Source: Daphnia pulex (Eukaryota > Arthropoda > Branchiopoda > Diplostraca > Daphniidae). From it: 64,000 nt of DNA. The stretch covers positions 12,949,001 to 13,013,000 of the forward strand of contig NC_060026.1 in NCBI RefSeq assembly GCF_021134715.1. Direction: 5' to 3'. Of the stretch, positions 23,358 through 35,416 are shown in pieces (the first letter of the stretch is position 1; the number at the start of each line of letters is the position of its first letter). The notes beneath the pieces are model-generated. The model was not told the origin of the DNA. It made no database searches and saw nothing but the letters and a program-made list of their open reading frames with translations. The translations under genes and the position numbers were made by a program.

Positions 23358-23570
23358 AGAGCAATTTATCTGCACAATCGGTTAATAAATGATTAAACAG
23401 ATCAATTGCGTAATGCATAATGCTTGAATTCGAATTAGCTAGGGCATGGATATATTACCTTCGTGATCCTGAACGAAGTGCAAATTATACCTGGGAGGAG
23501 CCTATAGTTTTTCTCGTCCCTCAGCTCTCAAGTCTTCTCGAGATCTGTAAGTTATCTCCTCTTGTCTCAC

Positions 23571-23611
23571 TCCTTTTATTGCGAGATTGCGGACGTTGGG
23601 AAAACGCCCTT
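23571..23611 (-). promoter_or_regulatory. Conserved core promoter of cluster gene 4
   Basis: Minus-strand AAGGGCGTTTTCCC, then AACGTCCGCAAT, then AATAAAAGGAG. Same architecture as at 15097, 28751 and 32251. Confidence 0.65.
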
Positions 23612-25284
23612 ATACACGTAACTAGCAACTAAAAGAAAATCCAATAATTGACAACAAAAAATAGCATACGTGGTTCATGAAATGGCCATGAAAACCAAAT
23701 CGTAACTGGTTTGAATTCATTGAACCATATTATAGGTTTTAGTAATTGCTGTTTGTGATTCTTCTTCTCGATCGATTCTTCCTGGCACCTCCTATATGGT
23801 TTGAGAACTACCCACCTCACTATGAAAACTTAAGAGAGCGAATTCAACTGACCTTCAAAGAATCAAGTTTTGATATAACAAGTATCTCGAGGCACCACAT
23901 GCTGACGACAATTCATAATTCAAAAATAAACGCCGATGTATCAGAAAATTCCTACCTTATTTTGCATATTCAAATGTTGCGATAAAATTGACTTTACACA
24001 AATCAACATTATTACAGAGATCCTTCCTTTCTCGCTTCGAAATTGAATTTTTTGCATGCATTATCAGTAATTCTGGATAATTGTTAAGAGCTCCTCCGAC
24101 CATCCAACCGTCCAAGTTTAATAGAATAAAAATGCGCTCACGGATATTTTTTTTGTTTTTAAATAATTGAAACACTTTTGAAATACTGGCCTTATAGAAT
24201 CTTCTGTCTTCTCATGTTTGATGCCCTTTGATTTACACTTTGTTTTGTACATTTAAGAAGCTAAAACTTTCAGTAGACATTTGAAATTTGCCCCACCCTA
24301 TTCGATGGCTAGTTGCCAACGAATTGATTGATTGCACTGGAAGGGGGCAACGGACAGAGATCAGGTACAATGGCTTTCTTCAAGGCGATACCCATTTCTT
24401 TTTGTTTCATCGTGTAATGAAGAAGCAAAGATTCTTTTTTTGCCTGCTCGAAATGGAAGAGGAAAGGAAAGATGGCGAGACATCGAGAAAGACATCAGGA
24501 ACTGTCTGGTAATGTATAACGAAGTGCGACGAAGTGTACATGTCGAGATAGATCTGGACATTAGATACCTTCCAAAAACCCACATAAACTCAAATAAGGG
24601 CCGCCGTGATACCGCCACATTTTAATTCAAGTTTTAATTTGTTGTCTGTATATAATTCTTTTTTCCTTCTTGATTCTATTCTTTATATAGTCCGTGACCT
24701 TAATAGTACATTAGTACAAAGCCAACTCGAATCCGGCTAACTAAGCGACAAGTGAGCACACAATTTTCTGGTGATGGAAATGGAAAGAAAAAAATGAAAA
24801 CTATCGAGGCAGGTTCTAGGAGGTAAGCCATATATATGAGCAGACGGTGCGCCTTTTCAAAAATCCGCACCAACCCAATAAGGGACGTTGATATGATTTG
24901 AGAAGAACCAGTTCATTCTATTTCAGTACTGCTAAAGCGCAAAGGTCTGGTTTTTACCTGTACGTCGTACGTGATTCCTTTTAGAGATGTAAAACCAAGT
25001 AGAAACATTTCCTCATCAAGAAAGTTATGTGGCTAGCGGCGGCTAGCACTATGTGTTTCTTGTATTTTCCAAAAACTATTAGCGAAGAATGTGCCTTGAC
25101 GGCACTAATAATAAAGATAGTGCAAATAATTAAAATGAAAGTTCTCACTCAAACACAAACAGAAAAACAACAACGATGTGATAATATCACTCTGACAAAT
25201 AGTGCATTAAACTTTAGGACAAGTTTGAATTCTGATTAATCGTTTTGAGTTCGAATCTTATAGTAGCATCGAGAAAAAATACGT
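23612..25284. other. Spacer upstream of cluster gene 4
   Basis: The block at about 23830-23890 (AATTCAACTGACCTTCAAAG, GATATAACAAG) is shared with the spacers at about 29195 and 32745, so the intergenic DNA was duplicated with the genes. The part at 24288-24400 resembles a degraded exon 5 and is listed separately. No intact gene is seen. Confidence 0.45.
24288..24400 (-). pseudogene. Exon-5-like relic in spacer
   Basis: The plus-strand order CCCCACCC, ATGGCT, TTGCCAACGAATTGAT and GGGGGCAACGG parallels the reverse complement of exon 5 (Gly-Trp-Gly, Ala-Ala-Ile-Met, Asp-Gln-Phe, Cys-Leu-Pro). Very similar relics lie at 32925-33040 and 39028-39130. Preceding sequence (ACACTTT...TTTGTACATTT...AGAAGCTAAAACTTTCAG) is shared too. 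No frame or splice sites survive. Confidence 0.4.
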
Positions 25285-25480
25285 AGTTACGGAAGGATTC
25301 CGCCTCTTTTTCTTAGACAAACAAAGTGAGCGAAAGCGAAGGGGGGAATGGGTTAGGAAAAAAGAACCAAATCAAAATGTCGATCATTTTCACCGCAGGA
25401 TATGTTTAGTAAATCAAATTGAAACCAAAATCACATCAAACAAAGCTTTTCGGTCCTTATAATTTTGTGTGGTTTGGTTA
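25285..25480. repeat. Interspersed repeat R1
   Basis: It starts with GGAAGGATTCCGCCTCTTTTT and matches 35417-35610 best, including CAAAGTGAGCGAAAG and CACATCAAACAAAGCTTTT. It is a more diverged match to 19415-19740. Confidence 0.6.
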
Positions 25481-25639
25481 TTTCATGCTTGAACCCACTC
25501 AAAACACACTATAATTATATGCAATCAACCTTTTTTTTTTTTAATTGACCATTTCCCATCATCTAGTCATACGTTTATGATTTTGGGCCTAATACTTGTC
25601 GTCCGACATCATTGAATTTTGAATTTGCATGTCGTTTAT

Positions 25640-25801
25640 TCAGAATTGAACGGCTGAAAAGGAGAAAATTGCTAAACGCGGGAGTCGTGAGTCGTGACAT
25701 TTTCATTTCAATTTCCAAATCAAAAATAGGAAATCAATTTTCCTATTCAAATTGTTTTCTCGTGGTCGCGCTCTTTTTATTGTGCCATTACATCGGTCGA
25801 G
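25640..25801 (-). pseudogene. Relic of protease exon 1 and promoter
   Basis: On the minus strand, a CTCTTTTTATTG promoter remnant (near 25770 on the plus strand) is followed by the start of exon 1: ATGTCACGACTCACGACTCC, with an internal repetition of the CACGACT stretch, and then GCAATTTTCTCC as in cluster gene 7. Nothing resembling the rest of the gene follows. It lies between two R1 copies. Confidence 0.65.
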
Positions 25802-25869
25802 AAAATTTGTAGGGAAATTGATATACGGCTAAATAAAACTATAAAAGAAAAGAAATGTTTTATCTTTTT

Positions 25870-26547
25870 TGTCGCGGCATTCTTGATTCCAGACAAAGAG
25901 GGGGAATGGGATAGGAAAATAAACAAACCAAAATCAAAGCAAAAGATCATTTTCACCGAAGGACGTTTGGGAAAATCACCTTGAAATCAAAAGCAAACAT
26001 CAAACCAAATTTTTTTTTGGGTCTTTGTAACTATACCTCTACTCTAAATATGACATTCAAAAGAGGTATCTGCGCTGAAGTATTATGCATGAATTATTCA
26101 AATATGAGGATGTCGTAGCATTGACTATATTCAATCAACGATGTTTTCAAAAATTCCCCTTCGGCTTGTCGTCACACATAATTAAATATTGAAATATTGA
26201 ATTTGCAAGTCGTTTATTAAGAATCAAAAATTCAACGCTAGTCATTTTTTCATGCAAGCGCGAAAAGTTCAACCGAAAAACAAGGTATAATATTATTTTA
26301 AAAAATTTTAAGGGAAAATATTAGAAATGGATGAAAGATAATAGCATGTAGAATATGAAAGAAGAAAAAAACAGAAACTAATACAGAACCGGTTTGCACG
26401 AGAGTGAAATGACTCACGTAAATTTCTTGCGTCAATTAACTGGGAATCCTTAGCGTGGGCTTTTAGAAACCGCACAGCTATGTTGTGTGCTCTCTTGTGT
26501 GCTGTATTTTGGATTTGGAGTGGTTGCAGGGTCTTATAAGATGGTGA
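25870..26547. repeat. R1 fragment and shared 3' flank of cluster gene 5
   Basis: The R1 internal part is at about 25880-26050. It is followed by the block with GCATGAATTATTCAAATA...GGATGTC, which is shared with 11050-11120, and by the GTCGTTTATT...GTTCAACCG block. The last 200 bases (GTGGGCTTTTA...TTGGAGTGGTT) match the 3' flank of cluster gene 2. Confidence 0.5.
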
Positions 26548-28470
26548 TTAGTTCTTCATGTAGGTGTCAATCCATTTCCTGAAAAATGCCACACTTGCGT
26601 AGACGCTGGGTTTAGCCGACAACGCAGGACAGCCTTTAATATAGGAAACAGATAAAACATAAATAATGATGTTGATTAATAACGGGGAGGGGGGGGGGTA
26701 CATTTGGCTTAAAAACTATGCTGGCACATTAAATTAGAAAAAAGTATACATACTATTTCCATAGCTGACGATGCCGATTTGGGTCCATGCAGTAGAACCA
26801 GCTTTAGTTTGGACGAGCAATGGTCCACCGCTGTCACCCTACAGAACATACGAAGAATTGACGAAGAATTCCATATGTTATATAGAAGAGATAAAATATA
26901 GTCCATAAAAATCGCCTTGGAGCGTTCGAACATTAAAGTGTAATGTACATTTTTAGAATGTCACAGAAGTGGGCTACTCACTTGGCACATGTCTTTTCCA
27001 TCAGCACCTGCGCAAATGTGCTGGTTGAAGGCGGGATTCAGAGTGGAACCCCAAAACTCGTTGCATTTGGCTTTGCCAATGATCTTGACGGTAGCTTGCT
27101 GAAGTGCATTTGATAGAACTCCGACTACGTCTGGGGTGTCTTTGCAGTTATGAACCGATTTCAAATATTTGGCGACGTATAGAAACTCCTTTCACAATTA
27201 GAATCGCCGCGTTTCATTTCTATGTGAAAATCTGTTTTTATATTTACCAGGTTTGAATTTTCCCCACCCAATAATGGCTGCATCTTTGCCGGCGAATTGA
27301 TCGGCGGCGTTATTGAATGGCGGCAAGCAAACGGGTGAAATGACCTTTGAGTAACTGATGGGTGGGTCTACCGTCAAGACAGCAACGTCATTTACCTATA
27401 TACCACCGTGCAAATAACGCAACACAGAGATTCAGTTGTTTAAGGGTTGCTATGTTTTAGCCAAGATTAACTCCTTGATTAACTCGAAGTGGCATATTTA
27501 AATAATTATGTACGCGTATTATATTCTAATGCTCACCAACGTCTTATCATTGTAATTGGTGTTGTACACAACGCGAGTGACCCTCCTCGTTTGCTGGGCA
27601 TCATTTGGCAAATCATTGCCGTTTCCTTGCGTGTGCATGCCAAGGCTCACAGTCATTGTCAAAATTTGGAACACTGATAATCTAAAATAATCAAAATCAA
27701 CAGTGAATTAAAATCATTCAACCATAATAAATTTGACCTGTCTCAAAATTGAATTATTGCCTTACTGGTTCACGCAATGGGCCGCTGTCAGGATTCTCGT
27801 CTGGGAAATGATGGATCCTCCGCAAACCACATTCCCTCCAGCAATTCTCAGTCCAACCTGGAAATGAATTCATTCAACAATATAAACAATTCGTCAATCG
27901 TCGCTCCGTCGTAATACGTTCAATTATGACAAACTTACGATAAACGGCCAAGAGTTTGGCGTGGCATCAGATCCACCGACTATGCCAACCGTTGGGTTTT
28001 TACGTTTCGGCGGTAAATCAGGTCCAACACCACAGGCAATAGTCTGCTGCCTAATAGAATCAGCGGAAGTTGCTGTAGCATTTTCGACGTGATCTGAGAT
28101 GCTGCTGGCCGGCTGGTAGAGAGGATAATAAGGCCAGAACGGAAAATTTGGGTACGGCTGGGACAATAGACCAGTGTACGGATTAACTGATGCATACGCC
28201 ATCGGGATCAGTGGAGGATTTCCAGAATTTCGATTCGCCAAGGTGCTGGGTCTCACATCGTCAACTGCATGGAATTGGTAGATGGACAGAAGATGCTATA
28301 TAAGAATTACTCAATATTCATAAATAAACGGTTGGGATGAAACCTTCGATGACGATGGCATCACTCGTTCGATAAATGCGGCCGCTGACTGATGGGCAAA
28401 TGGAGAACAGGAGAAGATGAACGGCAGCAAAGGAGAAAAGGGACAAATGTTGGAGTCGGGCCATTGTCAT
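26548..28470 (-). CDS. Trypsin-like serine protease, complete (cluster gene 5)
   Basis: Exons are at about 28470-28342, 28264-27940, 27859-27769, 27680-27536, 27396-27250, 27133-26983, 26840-26753 and 26634-26548. The protein starts MTMARLQH, followed by a signal peptide and the aromatic/proline segment (GLLSQPYPNFPFWPYYPLYQ). IACG supplies the linking Cys. The domain starts with Gly before IVGG. The triad motifs AAHC, NDVAVL and GDSGGP are intact. KDMC before GDSGG gives the trypsin-type S1 Asp. The exon 2 sequence is most like cluster gene 1. The C-terminus ends in WIDTYMKN. The core promoter lies about 280 bases upstream, with a 5' UTR intron inferred from the conserved GATCCTGAA site near 28632. 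Confidence 0.87.
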
Positions 28471-28750
28471 TTATATACGATACAGTCTGAATCTTTTGTC
28501 AATTATAACAGAAATAAGTCAGCATCAAAAGCTCGATTAATAATAAAATAAATGCTGTAAATTGACTTCGACGCTTAGCAAATTCCAGAATTTGAATGTA
28601 ATATACTGATGGTTAATATTTAGTACTTACCGTGATGATCCTGAAGCTTAGTTTAAATTAAACCTTGACGTTTATATAAATAGCCAATAGACTTGTCCCT
28701 CAGCTCCCAAGTGCTCTTGAGATGCGTCTGAGTTTCCTTCTGTTGTCTCA

Positions 28751-28784
28751 CTCTATTTATTGCGAACGTCGGGAAAACGCCCTT
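28751..28784 (-). promoter_or_regulatory. Conserved core promoter of cluster gene 5
   Basis: Minus-strand AAGGGCGTTTTCCC, GACGTTCGCAAT, AAATAGAG. Here the upstream and TATA-like elements abut, as they do at 32251-32284. Confidence 0.65.
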
Positions 28785-29950
28785 AAAATTAGCATCTAAA
28801 AGAAATGTTTCTAAAAGAGATTTAAAAAAAACCGCATGTGCTTCATGGCTTCATGGCCACCATATTGGTAATTGATGTTAAAACCATATTATAAGTTTTA
28901 ACATGTGATTCCTTCGCTATACTAGTTCGGGACCTCGAACTGCTAAACCGGTTCGCAAAGCCAGCACAATTGCATTATATTGGCGTGGCTCGACCGCGCT
29001 TGCCAAATGAGGCTACAATATAATGACTTATTGTTATATTCAAATGGCAGGTTCAGTGAACAGCTGGACATGGAAAAAAACAAATATCAAAAAATCTGTT
29101 TTGAATTATTTATTACGATTTTAATACGTTTGATGGTTTGAGCGGGTTTGAGGTAAGGTGAAAAACACGCTTGTACGCAACTCAAGGAACATTGGCGAGC
29201 GAGAATTCAATTGACCTTCAAAAATCAAGTTTCGATATTATAACTAGTCTGATGTGTATTTTACAAAGTTGATGGCAACGATTCCCTGTTTCATTTTCCC
29301 TTTCGAATAATGCTTAGTTTATTATGCATGCATAAATTATTGCTTCCGTCAAACAGAATAAAGATAATAAAATACTCGTACTCGCCGTATATATTACGTC
29401 GCTTCATCAGAAATATATCGGTACGTTTTTTCCTGAATAATAATATAATAATAACCAATAATAACCTCTACTTGTTCAGCCGGAGAGTATTTGAATAAAT
29501 TGATTGAAACGCAAGAAACGAGTTCTTTATTCAAAACGTCTGGAATTGAGTATAAATATAACCTGAACCCCGAAATCGCAACAAACAAGCTTTATTGCCC
29601 TTGTAACTATACACCGCTATTTGAATAAAACGAAGAGTAAATCTCTCTTTGCCCATGATGTATATATTTAATCAAAACCCGCAATCATTTCTGTTTAATT
29701 ATTTTGCGGTAATTGTACCATTCAACACACCATATAAGAAACATGCTGCAACTGATCGAGAAGTATCTATTTTTAAATATCTAATTTGAAAGAAGATTGG
29801 ATTAGAAATACATCTGATAACTAGCATAATGGAATCTAAAACAAAAACACAAAACCAGGATATCGTATAAATGGTGTCAGCACGGAATAAGTGAGTGTCG
29901 TCGTCATATTGGACTCAAAAAATTGGAGTGGTTCATACTGCACGCGTTGT
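28785..29950. other. Spacer between cluster genes 5 and 6
   Basis: No gene is seen. Parts recur in the spacer upstream of cluster gene 6: the AACCGGTTCG...AATTGCATTATATTGGCGTGG area near 28950 resembles 32395-32450, and the ATTGACCTTCAAAAATCAAG area near 29210 resembles 32750. Confidence 0.45.
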
Positions 29951-32066
29951 CTAGCTATTTATGTAGGTGTCAATCCAATCTCTGAAAAATGCCACACTAG
30001 CGAAGACGCTGGGTTGATTCGCCAACGCTGGACAGTCTTCATTGAAAACAAAAGAAACAGAAATCATGTTATTTAAATGAGAGGGGGAAATGTGATGTGG
30101 CTTAGGAAACTACGTTGATGGCCCATCTAATAATTGGCAAGTGGTTACATACTGTTTCCAAAGCTGGTGATGCCGACTTGGGTCCATGCAGTAGTAGAAC
30201 CACCTTCACCTTGGACGAGCAATGGGCCACCGCTGTCACCCTTCAAAAATAATACCAAAGTACAGGGATAAATATATAAGCGTACATCAAGTGGTCCATT
30301 ACAATCAGCATCACTGCGTTTAATTGTACATATTTACAAAAATGATTTCACTCTACTTACTTGGCACACGTCCTTATCATCAGCTCCTGCGCAGATGTGT
30401 TGGTTTAAGATTGGCACGACTGAATCCCATACTCTTTTACACCTTGCTTTATTAGTAGTCTTGACGGTAGCTTGCTGAAGGGCATTGGGTTGAGATCCAT
30501 CTAGAGTGGTTTTGCGGTTAAAAACCCAGCATTAAAAATTTTTGGCGACGTAGAAACTATAGCTCCTCTTTCACAGTTAGAATAATCGCTTCATTCCTAT
30601 GTGAAAATCTGTTTTATATTTACCAGCATTCAATAATCCCCACCCAATAATGGCTGCATTCCGATTGAAATATTGATTGGTGGTGGTATTGACTGGCGGC
30701 AAGCAAACGGGTGAAATGGCCTTTGAGTAATTGATGGGTGGGTCTATCGTCAAGATGGCAACGTCGTTTACCTATTACACCGTCAAAAATAGAATATAAA
30801 AAATGCGCAACACCAAAAGGATTCAATTCATTTTTGAGCTTTGTCCGTTGCAACCATCAAGATTTGTTAACTCTAATAATCCAAAGAAAATAAGTCTGAA
30901 ACAGACTCGCGATACTCACCATTGTTTCTATATTAAAATCAATGTGGTATACAGCTCGAGTGACCCTTCTGGTTTGCTTGGCATCATTTCTCAAAGTATT
31001 GCCGTTTCCCTGGGTGTGCATGCCAAGGCTCACAGTCATTGTCGAAATATCGGACACCGATAATCTAAAATAACAAATATCAGAAGTGAATTAAGATCAT
31101 TCAAAACGTCGAGTGTATATTAGTAATAATGTAATAAGTCAAGGCTATATCAGTCCCGTATCAAAAGAATTTTACTTTTCCACGCAATGGGCCGCTGTCA
31201 GGATTTTCGTCGTGGAAATGATTGATCCTCCGCAAAACACAGTACTCATTCCGGCTATCCTCAGACCCACCTGGGATATGAATTCAAACAGACAATTTAT
31301 ATCGGTTGTTTTACGTAAAATTTGTATAAACTTACGATAAAAGGCCAGGAATTCTTTTCGGCTTCGGATCCACCGACAATGCCGACTGTTGGGGCAGTTT
31401 GTCGAGGCAGTGAAGCAGGACCGACACCACAGGCAATAGTCTGCTGCCTGGATTCAGGGGAAGTTGCTGCAAAATCTTTGACATCAGCAGAGACACTGCT
31501 GATGGTCGGCTTATTGAGGAGTGGATACGGCCAGAACGGAAAGTTTGGGTATGACAGGTAATGGAGACCGGTGTACGGATTGACCGGAATCGGTCCAGAA
31601 TATCCGAAATTGCTACTTGCAAAACGAATCGACGGTTGTTCTGCCAAGTTGATGGCCACCGTGTTAGTAACTGCGCATAAGAGTCATGAAATGAGTGCTG
31701 TTAATTGATCTTTTGAATTCAGTTGGAGATCGGAGATATTAAAAACCAACGAAATATTTCCTTAGTGAACAACATGGTCAACTGTTGCAACTAAATTATC
31801 AGGCAATATAAGGAAACGGAGAGTTTCAACTGCTGTTGGATTCAACAGCAGTATCAATATAATATAAGTATGAAATGAGAAACTTTTTGACGAAAAACGG
31901 ATACGAAAATTAAATTAGAAAATGAATTGGTCGAACCATCAATGACGATGGCATCCTTCGTTCGATAAATGCGGCCGCTGACTGGGCAGATGGAGAACAG
32001 GAGAAGGTGAACGGCAGCAAAAGAGAAAAGGGTCAAATGTTGGAGTCGGGACATTCTCATCACCAT
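29951..32066 (-). CDS. Trypsin-like serine protease, complete (cluster gene 6)
   Basis: Exons are at about 32066-31937, 31670-31336, 31271-31178, 31063-30919, 30771-30624, 30503-30361, 30242-30152 and 30037-29951. It starts MVMRMSRLQH, followed by a signal peptide. Exon 2 is the most divergent of the active copies: it has an extra N-terminal piece (TNTVAINLAEQ) and lacks the MMYA residues before NPYTGLHYLSYPNFPFWPYP. The domain begins with Gly before IVGG. AAHC, NDVAIL and GDSGGP are intact. KDVC before GDSGG supplies the S1 Asp. A potential N-glycosylation-rich loop follows the Cys-Leu-Pro-Pro motif (VNTTTNQ). It ends WIDTYINS. It is predicted active with trypsin-type specificity. Confidence 0.87.
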
Positions 32067-32250
32067 ATAATAGCAACCTAAATCTTTTATTAATGATCAT
32101 AATAAGTCATCATGTAAATAAAATGTTCCAACGCTCCTTGAATTAAAAAAAATGGTTACCTTGATGATCCTGAGGAGTAGTCTGCTTGTCGCCCAGCTCC
32201 CACAGCAAGTGCTTTTGAGATGCGTCTGAGTTTTCCTCTCGTTTGTCGCA

Positions 32251-32284
32251 CTCTTTTTATTGCGAACGTCGGGAAAACGCCCTT
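32251..32284 (-). promoter_or_regulatory. Conserved core promoter of cluster gene 6
   Basis: Minus-strand AAGGGCGTTTTCCC, GACGTTCGCAAT, AAAAAGAGTGCGAC. A conserved donor-like site (GATGATCC...GGTAACC) lies about 95 bases downstream near 32158. Confidence 0.65.
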
Positions 32285-32924
32285 AAGTATATAACAACTA
32301 AAAAAAAAAAGTAATAAAACAAAATTGATAAAATCAGCAAGTTATATTTTAACAATGTTGAGTTCGGGAGCTCGTATATATAAAGTCAAATCGAAACCGG
32401 TCCAGCACGAAGCGAAAATTGTGCATTTAAAATTGGCGTGGTTCTCAGTCACACGTACTGCATTACAATGTTGTTGACTTGTTTCATTGAAATTGAACAG
32501 GTTCAGCGAAGAGCGAACAGCGCTGCTCGAAAGCAATGGAAAAAAAAAAATATTTAAAATAAATGTTTTTGAATTTACTTGCAGATGAATTGTTTTGAAT
32601 ATACGCGTTTGGGGAACAGGTCAGGTATGATTGCAGGTAGGCCTATAGTCAATTGCAATTGTATATTAATTTGCAGGTTTTCGCTTCTATATATCCATAG
32701 CGGAATAGACATCAGGAAATTTAATAACGAGCGAGAAACGTGAACTCAATTGGCCTTCGAAAATCAAGTTTCGATAAGAACAAGTCAGTGTACTTTACGT
32801 AGTTGATGGCAACAAGATCTTCTGTCTTCTTATCTTTGTCCTTCAGTTTATGCACTTCGTTTGTTCATTTGAGAATGCAGCTAAACGTGGTAAACAATCA
32901 TTCAACATGCAAAATCTTCCCCAC

Positions 32925-33040
32925 CCTATTTGATAGCTTTACCTTGGCGACGAATCAATTGGTCGCACCGGTATATAAGAGGAAAGCAAACGTATTTGAT
33001 AGCGATCAGGTACAATGGCCTTTCAAGGCGAAACTTTTTT
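32925..33040 (-). pseudogene. Exon-5-like relic in spacer
   Basis: The plus-strand CCCCACCCTATTTGATAGCT, CGACGAATCAATTGGTCGC and AGCGATCAGGTACAATGGCC parallel the relic at 24288-24400. As there, similarity to functional exon 5 is weak but ordered. Confidence 0.35.
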
Positions 33041-34098
33041 CTTTTTGTTTGACCATTAGATGCTTTATTTTCCCTTTCGAATGCTTATAATTTTTTCAAG
33101 TATCATAAATTATCCATATAATAATGAAGTTATATTCTTTCCATCCAGGTGGGAGAATAAAGATAAACTCGCTGCATATTTCGTCGCTTTATCAGAAGTA
33201 AATATACTTTCCTGAATAGTACCTTTACTTATTCAGCCGCAGGGTATTTGAATAAATTGATTTAAAAAATTAAGACGAATTCTACCAAAATATCTGGAAA
33301 AATCTGGAATTGTGAACATTTTCGGTTATCACTTTTGGCGGTTATATAATATTTTCATTAACACAGTTTGCTCATGAGGTGGAGAATATTATATTAGCTT
33401 CATCCTTGCACCACCCTAATATATTTGGTTGTCTCATGAAGTTAATAAAGGAGAGTCAAGATTCTTTTCTTTTCTGGTGGAAATGGAAAGATCAGGAAAC
33501 GTTTGATTACGTAAATTATAATAAGTCTATGCACAAGTACTTGTCAAAACTTCTTGTCAAGTTATGGATGCCAGCCAATACTAGCTTATTGCCTTAGTCC
33601 CATCAATTCAACAAGGGCATATGATTTGAGAAGAACTATAGATTCATTTTTTTTCAATACATGCATCAAGGCAAAAGCGCACGGGTCTGATTTATCTCTC
33701 TAATAAGTGATTCCCTTAGAAAAGAAACCAACAAGTGAGTCACTTTGCCTTATCAAGAAAATGGTGCAGCCAAATTTGTATGTATATGCGATTCCAGTTT
33801 GCTTCTAAATTTTTTGATTGCTAATATGGAAGAACTAACCTTGAAACAAGCTCGGCACTTACAAAGGTAATGCCAACTAACATGCAAAATAAAATAAAAT
33901 AAAACACGAAAAGTACTACAGCAGTGAATTGTACTTTAGAACAAGTTTCCTGGTATTCTCTATAAAAACCATTTTGAATTGAAATCTTGTTAAAATTTGT
34001 AGTAGGTACTTAGCTACTGATGCAAATCGGATGCAAATAGAAATTTTTGCGCGAAAATTCAACCGACCTCTAAAAATTCAAGTCTTTCAAATTTCAAA
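33041..34098. other. Spacer left of the large inverted repeat
   Basis: No gene is seen. Short open frames such as 33379-33597 have no domain or splice context. Some blocks resemble 24400-25000 (for example TTTTCTGGTGGAAATGGAAAG). Confidence 0.4.
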
Positions 34099-35077
34099 TT
34101 TTAACAAGCGATCTCCCACTCAACCGGACCGAAATGGTGGGGGTACTTTTCGGATCGTAATCCGGAAAAGAACTTTACAAATCCGGACTAGGTCTAATCT
34201 GTTCAGAATCGCAAGGCGATTCCAACGGAATTAAGTCCGGATTTTTATCTTTTCCCGTTCACGAGATAATCACGGTTGAAAATCGTGAAATATCACGAAA
34301 ACCCAAAGTCTCCACGTCCGACTACATCGCTTTAAGCCGTATATTCGGCTTGTAAAAAAAAACTAATTGATACAAAATGTAGCCCTTTCATCCCTTTTTC
34401 AGAATCCAAAAGGATTTTTTATAATTCTTTGAGATGTTTGAGATATCACGATTTTCGTGATACCCCCATTTCGACACATTTTTCAGGCATTTCATTCGGC
34501 GTTGCCGATTGCCGTATATGTGCTTTTCGCCCCCTTTCCTGTCCACTCCTTCGCTTTTCCCCTGTTTCCTATGTATCAAGGCCTTGTATATCGATACAGA
34601 TGGGACTTGATACATAGGAAACAATGGAAAAAGCGAAGGAGTGGGGGCGAAGTCACATATACGGCAATCGGCAACGCCGAATAAAATGCTTGGAAAATGT
34701 GTCGAAATGGGGGTATCACGAAAATCGTGATATCTCAAACATCTCAAAGAATTATAAAAAATCCTTTTGGATTCTGAAAAAGGGATGAAAGGGCTACATT
34801 TTGTATCAATTAGTTTTTTTTTACAAGCCGAATATACGGCTAAAAGCGATGTAGTCGGACGTGGAGACTTTGGGTTTTCGTGATATTTCACGATTTTCAA
34901 CCGTGATTATCTCGTGAACGGGAAAAGATAAAAATCCGGACTTAATTCCGTTGGAATCGCCTTGCGATTCTGAACAGATTAGACCTAGTCCGGATTTGTA
35001 AAGTTCTTTTCCGGATTACGATCCGAAAAGTACCCCCACCATTTCGGTCCGGTTGAGTGGGAGATCGCTTGTTAAAA
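34099..35077. repeat. Long near-perfect inverted repeat (foldback element)
   Basis: The left arm (about 34099-34580) and right arm (about 34606-35077) are reverse complements with a few small indels and a 25-base loop. The arms are about 475 bases each. The outer ends read TTAACAAGCGATCTCCC and GGGAGATCGCTTGTTAA. A TTAA at both edges could be a target duplication of the piggyBac type, though TTAA is itself a palindrome and could belong to the arms. Smaller hairpins (ATCACGATTTTCGTGAT) lie inside the arms. A 170-codon frame on the minus strand spans the element, but it follows from the palindrome and has no domain. The TTTCAAATTTCAAATTTT flank on the left is not repeated on the right. Confidence 0.9.
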
Positions 35078-35416
35078 GAGAAAACTCAGAAAAGGTTCTT
35101 TCCTTTTCTGGTGGAAATAATGGAAGGACAAAAGAAAATCTAGCGAAACAGCGAATAATGAAGACAAATCACTAAATCAGAAACAGGTTGGCCATCAGTT
35201 TTCTGGATGCACCATGCACTAAAAACTTGCCATAGGTGGTCTCCCTCTCAAAAATCCGCATCAACCAAAACGGGCGGACGGGCCGTTATGATTTGAGTCT
35301 TTGGTTTCTTGTTTTTGTTTTTAGCCCGAAATTTGCTTGAGTCCTTTCGAGCTCATTTGATGTAGCTTGTAGCTTTATGCAAAACAAAAATTTGAAGCGT
35401 CGTCCTGTAGAATCCG

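Noticed and set aside
25230-25260. GAGTTCGAATCTTA resembling a tRNA B box
   Set aside because: No matching A box or cloverleaf could be built at the right spacing; no tRNA is supported anywhere in the window.
34388-34900. 170-codon open frame in the large inverted repeat
   Set aside because: It spans both arms of the palindrome, so its two halves read reverse-complement sequence; no domain, start context or splice signal.
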